A stretch of DNA of 18,056 bases, from assembly GCA_021829515.1 (NCBI GenBank), contig JAKBPM010000021.1, forward strand, positions 1-18,056. The letters are read 5' to 3'. Position 1 is the first letter of the stretch; each line of letters begins with the position of its first letter. The position numbers and the translations under genes are program-made. Below the pieces are notes generated by a model. It was not told where the DNA came from. It worked only from the letters and a program-made list of their open reading frames with translations, and did not search any database. The DNA comes from Nitrospirota bacterium. Lineage in GTDB: Bacteria; Nitrospirota_A; Leptospirillia; Leptospirillales; Leptospirillaceae. Shown one piece after another: positions 14,497 through 18,056 of this stretch.

Positions 14497-15777
14497 ATGC
14501 CGTCAATCAAGGAAAAACTCAGGCTTACCGATACTTTTATAAAGAAGTTGGCCTTGTCCTCAGGAAAACAAGAATATTTCCAGGATACCGAAGTCCTTTC
14601 CCTTTTTTTACGAGTGGGTAAGCGGGATAAAGTTTTTTGCGTCATAAAAAGACTCAAGGGTGGGAATGTTCGGGAGATTTCTTTGGCTTCGGCTTCTCTC
14701 CTGACGACTGAAGCAGCCAGATTGAGAGCGAAGGAAATCTTGCTCGATATTGCGCTAGGAAAAGATCCTACTCAAAGAAGGCAACTATCGGAAATGCAGA
14801 AAATGACCCTTCAGGAGGCTCTCGATAAATATCTAGAGATTTCCACACTTAAAGAGTCAACCCGACAAAAAACCTATTTATATCCCTTTCAGCACTATTT
14901 ACCCGATTGGTTACCCGACAAGGTAACTTCGATCACAGGGGATCGTGTTGTGAACAAATACAAGGAGCTTACGAAAAACAACACGATCCGAACAACAACG
15001 ATTCAAGGATTGTTCCGAGCCCTGAGAGCAGTTCTGAATTTTATAAAATCAGATTGGAAAGGGCCCGAACCGCTTTTTACAGAGAATCCGGTCTCAAAGC
15101 TTGCCTCTTCCAATTCAAGGCTATGGGTGAAGCAGGAGGCCCGAACTCGGATTCTTTTCGAGCACGAAGTTCCATTGCTTTACAATTACCTTAAGGAGAG
15201 GCTTCGTGATCCAGGTTCGGATCATATTGTTCCGGCTTATTTCATTTTTGTCCTGTTCACGGGGTGCCGAAGAAATGAGGCAGCAACGTTGACAAGGCAT
15301 GACGTCGACCTGGAAAACGGGTTTGTAACCTTTAAGGATACAAAAACTGTTGATCGGACTATTCCTCTGTCTGAGCCCCTGATAGAACTTCTGTTGCGCC
15401 TAAAGACGGAAACAGGGGGGCCATGGGTTTTCCCTGGGAAGGGTAAGACTGGGCATTTAACGGAACCTAAGAAAACACTTGCTAGCGTTATTAAGACCAA
15501 CAACATGAAACCATTCTGTATCCATGACCTCCGACGGACCTTTATTACTTATGCAAAAGGAGTCGCACCGGCTATGGCTGTTGATAATCTGGTCGGGCAT
15601 AAGACACAGACTGTCTCAGCGAAGCATTATGAGTTCCCCACGCCGGAAAGTCTTCGGGAGCCCATGGAAACAATTACGGCAAAACTCTTGGAACTGAGCA
15701 TGAATGTGGTCAAATCCAAAAAAAGAGAGGTTCCACTGGAATCTCCGTTTTGGGCTTCTCTGACAATGGATCCTTGA
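14497..15777 (+). CDS. Tyrosine recombinase (P4-like island integrase)
   Basis: This 426-residue integrase has an N-terminal arm-binding domain of the DUF4102 type (about 8-92, ending in the usual ALGKDP), a SAM-like core-binding domain (about 100-210) and the catalytic domain. Catalytic residues are visible: R258 in TGCRRNEA, K283 in DTKTVDRTIP, H343 and R346 in HDLRRTF, H368 in VGHKT and the nucleophile Y378 in KHYEF. The ATG at 14497 has GAGGG six bases upstream; an in-frame TTG at 14416 has none. It begins 97 bases after tRNA-Arg on the same strand and probably uses that gene as its target. It looks more A+T-rich than leuS, consistent with horizontal acquisition (visual impression). All key residues are present, so it may be active. 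Confidence 0.93.
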   Translation: MPSIKEKLRLTDTFIKKLALSSGKQEYFQDTEVLSLFLRVGKRDKVFCVIKRLKGGNVREISLASASLLTTEAARLRAKEILLDIALGKDPTQRRQLSEMQKMTLQEALDKYLEISTLKESTRQKTYLYPFQHYLPDWLPDKVTSITGDRVVNKYKELTKNNTIRTTTIQGLFRALRAVLNFIKSDWKGPEPLFTENPVSKLASSNSRLWVKQEARTRILFEHEVPLLYNYLKERLRDPGSDHIVPAYFIFVLFTGCRRNEAATLTRHDVDLENGFVTFKDTKTVDRTIPLSEPLIELLLRLKTETGGPWVFPGKGKTGHLTEPKKTLASVIKTNNMKPFCIHDLRRTFITYAKGVAPAMAVDNLVGHKTQTVSAKHYEFPTPESLREPMETITAKLLELSMNVVKSKKREVPLESPFWASLTMDP

Positions 15778-15788
15778 ACGTCTTTTTT

Positions 15789-15817
15789 AGTTCTTGAATC
15801 AACGTTGTACAAGAACT
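15789..15817. repeat. Inverted repeat after the integrase gene
   Basis: AGTTCTTG at 15789-15796 pairs with CAAGAACT at 15810-15817 across a 13-base loop, beginning 11 bases past the integrase stop. A weak T-rich stretch follows, so it might act as a terminator or a recombinase/regulator site. The remaining gap to the phosphoesterase gene is A+T-rich and contains a tandem GTTCCAA repeat (15854-15868) but no gene. Confidence 0.35.
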
Positions 15818-15975
15818 TGTAGACTATTTTCTAACGGGAAAAGAGGGTGTTTTGTTCCAATGTTCCAAGGTTAGAAGTAAATTTTTTTATTTTTTATTTT
15901 CTCATTCTTTTGTTTCAAACAAATAAACGAAGATCATATACAACTGCAGGAATCTGTTTGTGTTCACCTCCTTGT

Positions 15976-16731
15976 CTATAGTTCCACGTTCATTGGCTTG
16001 AATCCTTTATATGCCTCTTCCCAGCCATATCCTCCCTGATTGGAGAGAACGCGCGTTTTCCCCACAGTATAATCGCAATTGTCATGAGTGTGACCATGGA
16101 TCCAGAGGGTCGGCTGGTGTTTCAGAATCAGGTTCTCGAGGTCCGTTACGAATCCTCCCCCCAGCAACGATCCGTGAAAAACAGACGAGCTTTGCGGGGA
16201 CGGAGCATAGTGGGTTACGACAACGGTGGGCCCGGCAAACGGAATCGCAAGTTCCGAATCAATCCAGTTCCGCTCTTTGTGAAACAATTCCAGCACTTTG
16301 GCAACCGTAATCCCTTCGACCTGACGGAAATCGCTGACCTTCTCCTGACATTCTTCCATAACGAGCGGATTTTCTCCGTCGAAATCTGACCACAGGGTTG
16401 CACCAACGAAGCGAACCCCATTCAAAATGACGCTTTCCCCGTCCAGAAAATGAACGTGGGGCAAGTCGTCTAGCATATATCTGAAGGTGCTCACAGCCCC
16501 TTCCAATCTCTTTCCATAGTATTCGTGATTGCCCAGGATATAAACGACGGGAACGGGGCAAAGAGAAAGCCATTCGGCCAGCATTCGGGGGTTGCCGACG
16601 ATATCCCCCGCCAGAACAAGAAGGTCGCAGGAGAAGAGCCCCTGAAACATGTGAGAGGCTTTTCGGGGGGAGAACTTCGGAAACCATTCGTAGGTTTCAA
16701 GGTGGAGATCGGACGCAACGTTGATTTTCAT
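15976..16731 (-). CDS. Calcineurin-like metallophosphoesterase
   Basis: This 251-residue cytoplasmic protein has the complete dimetal phosphoesterase motif set: D8 and H10 (SDLHLE), G42-D43 (AGDIVGN), GNHE at 67-70, H174 (VVTHYAP) and H214/H216 (HGHTHDN). It would hydrolyse a phosphomonoester or phosphodiester; the substrate (nucleotide, nucleic acid or protein) cannot be read from the sequence. The ATG at 16731 is chosen because GGAGGT lies four bases upstream; a longer frame would add residues lacking a ribosome binding site. It is island cargo, divergent from the nucleotidyltransferase gene with overlapping promoters, and points toward the integrase. Confidence 0.9.
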   Translation of the reverse strand: MKINVASDLHLETYEWFPKFSPRKASHMFQGLFSCDLLVLAGDIVGNPRMLAEWLSLCPVPVVYILGNHEYYGKRLEGAVSTFRYMLDDLPHVHFLDGESVILNGVRFVGATLWSDFDGENPLVMEECQEKVSDFRQVEGITVAKVLELFHKERNWIDSELAIPFAGPTVVVTHYAPSPQSSSVFHGSLLGGGFVTDLENLILKHQPTLWIHGHTHDNCDYTVGKTRVLSNQGGYGWEEAYKGFKPMNVEL

Positions 16732-16768
16732 GGATACCTCCGAAGAAGATCGACTTGTTGTTCCTAGC

Positions 16769-16797
16769 AATATATAATTAGGGCTAACTTATTTCAA
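16769..16797 (-). promoter_or_regulatory. Promoter of the metallophosphoesterase gene
   Basis: On the minus strand TTGAAA (16797-16792) and TATATT (16774-16769) are 17 bases apart, each five of six to consensus. Transcription would start near 16762, leaving about 30 bases before the ATG. The -10 box overlaps that of the divergent nucleotidyltransferase promoter. Confidence 0.6.
16773..16778 (+). promoter_or_regulatory. Probable -10 box of the nucleotidyltransferase gene
   Basis: A perfect TATAAT lies 42 bases upstream of the TTG start. The best -35 candidate, TCGACT at an 18-base spacing, matches only four of six positions. Its overlap with the opposing -10 box means RNA polymerase can occupy only one promoter at a time. 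Confidence 0.45.
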
Positions 16798-16820
16798 CCG
16801 CAAATCCTCAGGAGGGTCTT

Positions 16821-17870
16821 TTGTACTATTCGAAACTCCCGTCAACATTTGGAATACTTTACTCGGATCTCCTCCGGATCCACGAGGGTTCATTCATAGA
16901 CTTTCTTGGCGCCATGGGGAGAGGTGGCACGTTCCAGGTTCGCTTGATCAAAGGAAATCCTTACGTGTACTACCGGTTCATGGACCAGGGCCGCCAGCAG
17001 GTTCTCTACGTCGGTCGAGAAACAAAAGAATTGACTGCGGCCATTTCAGAAATCCGGTCAGAACGACAGGCGTTGGCGGACAGGCGAAAGGCACTGGTGG
17101 CCACCGGGGCTTTTGTCTTCGACCGGGAGTCCGGACAGATTCTTCGTCAACTGGCGTTTGCCGGGGTGTTTCATGCCGGGGCTGTTCTGGTGGGTGCCAA
17201 CGCTTTTCTCTTGTATCAAAACGCACTGGGAATCCGCTGGAATCCGACGAATGTGGAGACCCTCCGGACGGGAGACGCAGACATTGCCCAATTCTCCAAA
17301 TTCAAGGTGGGAACACCTTTGAATATACAGGACCGTTTGGCGGAAGCTCTGGCGGTTCTTGAGACAAAACCTCTCTGGACGGGCCTTTCCAACAAGGCCA
17401 AACCAACGAAGTATCGTCGTGCCGGGGATTTCGATATCGAGTTTCTCACTCCTATGATTGGGCCCGACACCGACAAAACAGTCAACCTTCCCTGGCTGGG
17501 AGTGAGCGCCCAACCTCTCCGGTTTCTGGACTATGTACTGGAAGGGGCCATAAGAACCGTGGCTTTTGCAGGGACGGATTCTTTTATGGTCAATGTGCCG
17601 GATCCGGCTCGCTTTGCCCTGCACAAGCTGATTGTGTCGGACCGTCGTGCCAAATCGTCCCGGGCCAAAAAGGAAAAAGATCTTGCCCATGCATGTGCGC
17701 TCTTGGACTGGTTGGTTGATAACGAGCCCGAGTGGTTGCAGGACGCTTGGCAAAGCCTTGGGACACGAGGTCCGTCTTGGGTTCACGCCGCACAAACCTC
17801 TTTCGGAAAGATCCCCCAACCGGTTCAGGAAAAAGTCATTACCCTGGGCGTTTTAACACGGTCTACGTAA
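16821..17870 (+). CDS. Predicted nucleotidyltransferase (GSU2403-like fold)
   Basis: This 349-residue protein resembles the GSU2403/NTP_transf_8 family of nucleotidyltransferase-fold proteins. The central region has VLVGANAFLLYQNALGIRW (122-140) followed by TGDADIAQF (150-158), where D152 and D154 look like the metal-binding pair. AGDFDIEFLTP (201-211) supplies a further acidic strand, and ARFALHKLIVSDRR (263-276) is a conserved-looking helix. It would transfer a nucleotide to an unknown acceptor. The start is TTG at 16821, with AGGAGGG four bases upstream; no nearby in-frame ATG fits. It is divergent from the metallophosphoesterase, suggesting a shared regulon, possibly a transferase/phosphoesterase pair. 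It is island cargo. Family recognition is from memory of motif pattern and moderately sure. Confidence 0.65.
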   Translation: MYYSKLPSTFGILYSDLLRIHEGSFIDFLGAMGRGGTFQVRLIKGNPYVYYRFMDQGRQQVLYVGRETKELTAAISEIRSERQALADRRKALVATGAFVFDRESGQILRQLAFAGVFHAGAVLVGANAFLLYQNALGIRWNPTNVETLRTGDADIAQFSKFKVGTPLNIQDRLAEALAVLETKPLWTGLSNKAKPTKYRRAGDFDIEFLTPMIGPDTDKTVNLPWLGVSAQPLRFLDYVLEGAIRTVAFAGTDSFMVNVPDPARFALHKLIVSDRRAKSSRAKKEKDLAHACALLDWLVDNEPEWLQDAWQSLGTRGPSWVHAAQTSFGKIPQPVQEKVITLGVLTRST

Positions 17871-17988
17871 AATGCTCTGAAAGTATTCCTCGGGATCGGA
17901 TATCCGTATAGAGGACAGCCGGAGACAACAAATCCCCTAAAGACCCAATCCTTGCATGACCTCAAATATGAATTTGTCGAGGAGGAGA

Positions 17989-18056
17989 ATGGGTAAGACC
18001 TGTAAGACGTGCGACCGAGAGTGGAGCATTGCCTTCTTCAGAATTTATGCGTGGGG
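17989..18056 (+). CDS. Partial small CxxC protein (N-terminal 22 residues)
   Basis: An ATG at 17989, preceded by the strong ribosome binding site GAGGAGGAG, opens a frame without stop to the window edge. The protein begins MGKTCKTCDREWSIAFFRIY, with a CxxC pair suggesting a zinc knuckle. It is too short for family assignment. It lies 118 bases after the nucleotidyltransferase stop on the same strand and could be in the same transcript. Confidence 0.5.
   Translation, partial: MGKTCKTCDREWSIAFFRIYAW

Noticed and set aside
17058..17819. A 253-codon leftward frame antisense to the nucleotidyltransferase
   Set aside because: The opposite-strand frame has motif structure and a strong ribosome binding site, whereas this one has a composition typical of antisense shadows.

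Overview
This 18 kb window looks like a chromosomal segment of a Gram-negative, motile, moderate-GC bacterium. It carries an LPS-assembly lipoprotein (lptE), murJ, a chemotaxis receptor and a diguanylate cyclase. Gene content and protein style remind me of Leptospirillum-type Nitrospirota, but that is recognition by eye and not a computed placement. About 14 kb of core genes (roughly 290-14400) sits between two probable tRNA-borne integration sites.

Left edge (1-573): the first codons of a leftward gene, two pairs of short direct repeats, and a fragment with the exact geometry of a tRNA 3' end (C73-CCA, so probably tRNA-His). This is what the far end of an integrated element would look like. 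Then comes signalling: a methyl-accepting chemotaxis protein (574-2715, +) converging on a PAS-GGDEF diguanylate cyclase (3847-2771, -). The N-terminus of the cyclase resembles the FliM CheY-binding peptide. The 393-nt region upstream of the cyclase holds a CRP-like dyad, a spaced 10-bp inverted repeat and a perfect, loopless 42-nt palindrome.

Next is a tightly overlapped leftward operon (6422-4241): a ubiquitin-like sulfur carrier, a TtuA-type tRNA thiolase and an iron-sulfur PD-(D/E)XK nuclease. The genes overlap by 4 nt and 1 nt. The sulfur carrier's Gly-Gly codons double as the ribosome binding site of the thiolase, and the carrier has three residues after Gly-Gly. Upstream are a DUF721/DciA-like gene (-) and a divergent HNH-endonuclease gene (+) that converges on murJ (-).

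Housekeeping block (9413-14400): rpsT (+, TTG start, clear sigma70 promoter) is divergent from murJ and convergent with leuS-lptE-holA (-), a familiar translation/LPS/replication cluster. A tRNA-Arg(ACG) gene with a near-consensus promoter follows.

Right end (14401-18056): a DUF4102-type tyrosine recombinase lies immediately downstream of tRNA-Arg, marking the start of an integrated island. Its cargo here is a calcineurin-like metallophosphoesterase (-) and a predicted nucleotidyltransferase (+), divergently transcribed from overlapping promoters, followed by the start of a small CxxC protein cut by the window edge. No rRNA, CRISPR array or insertion sequence was seen.
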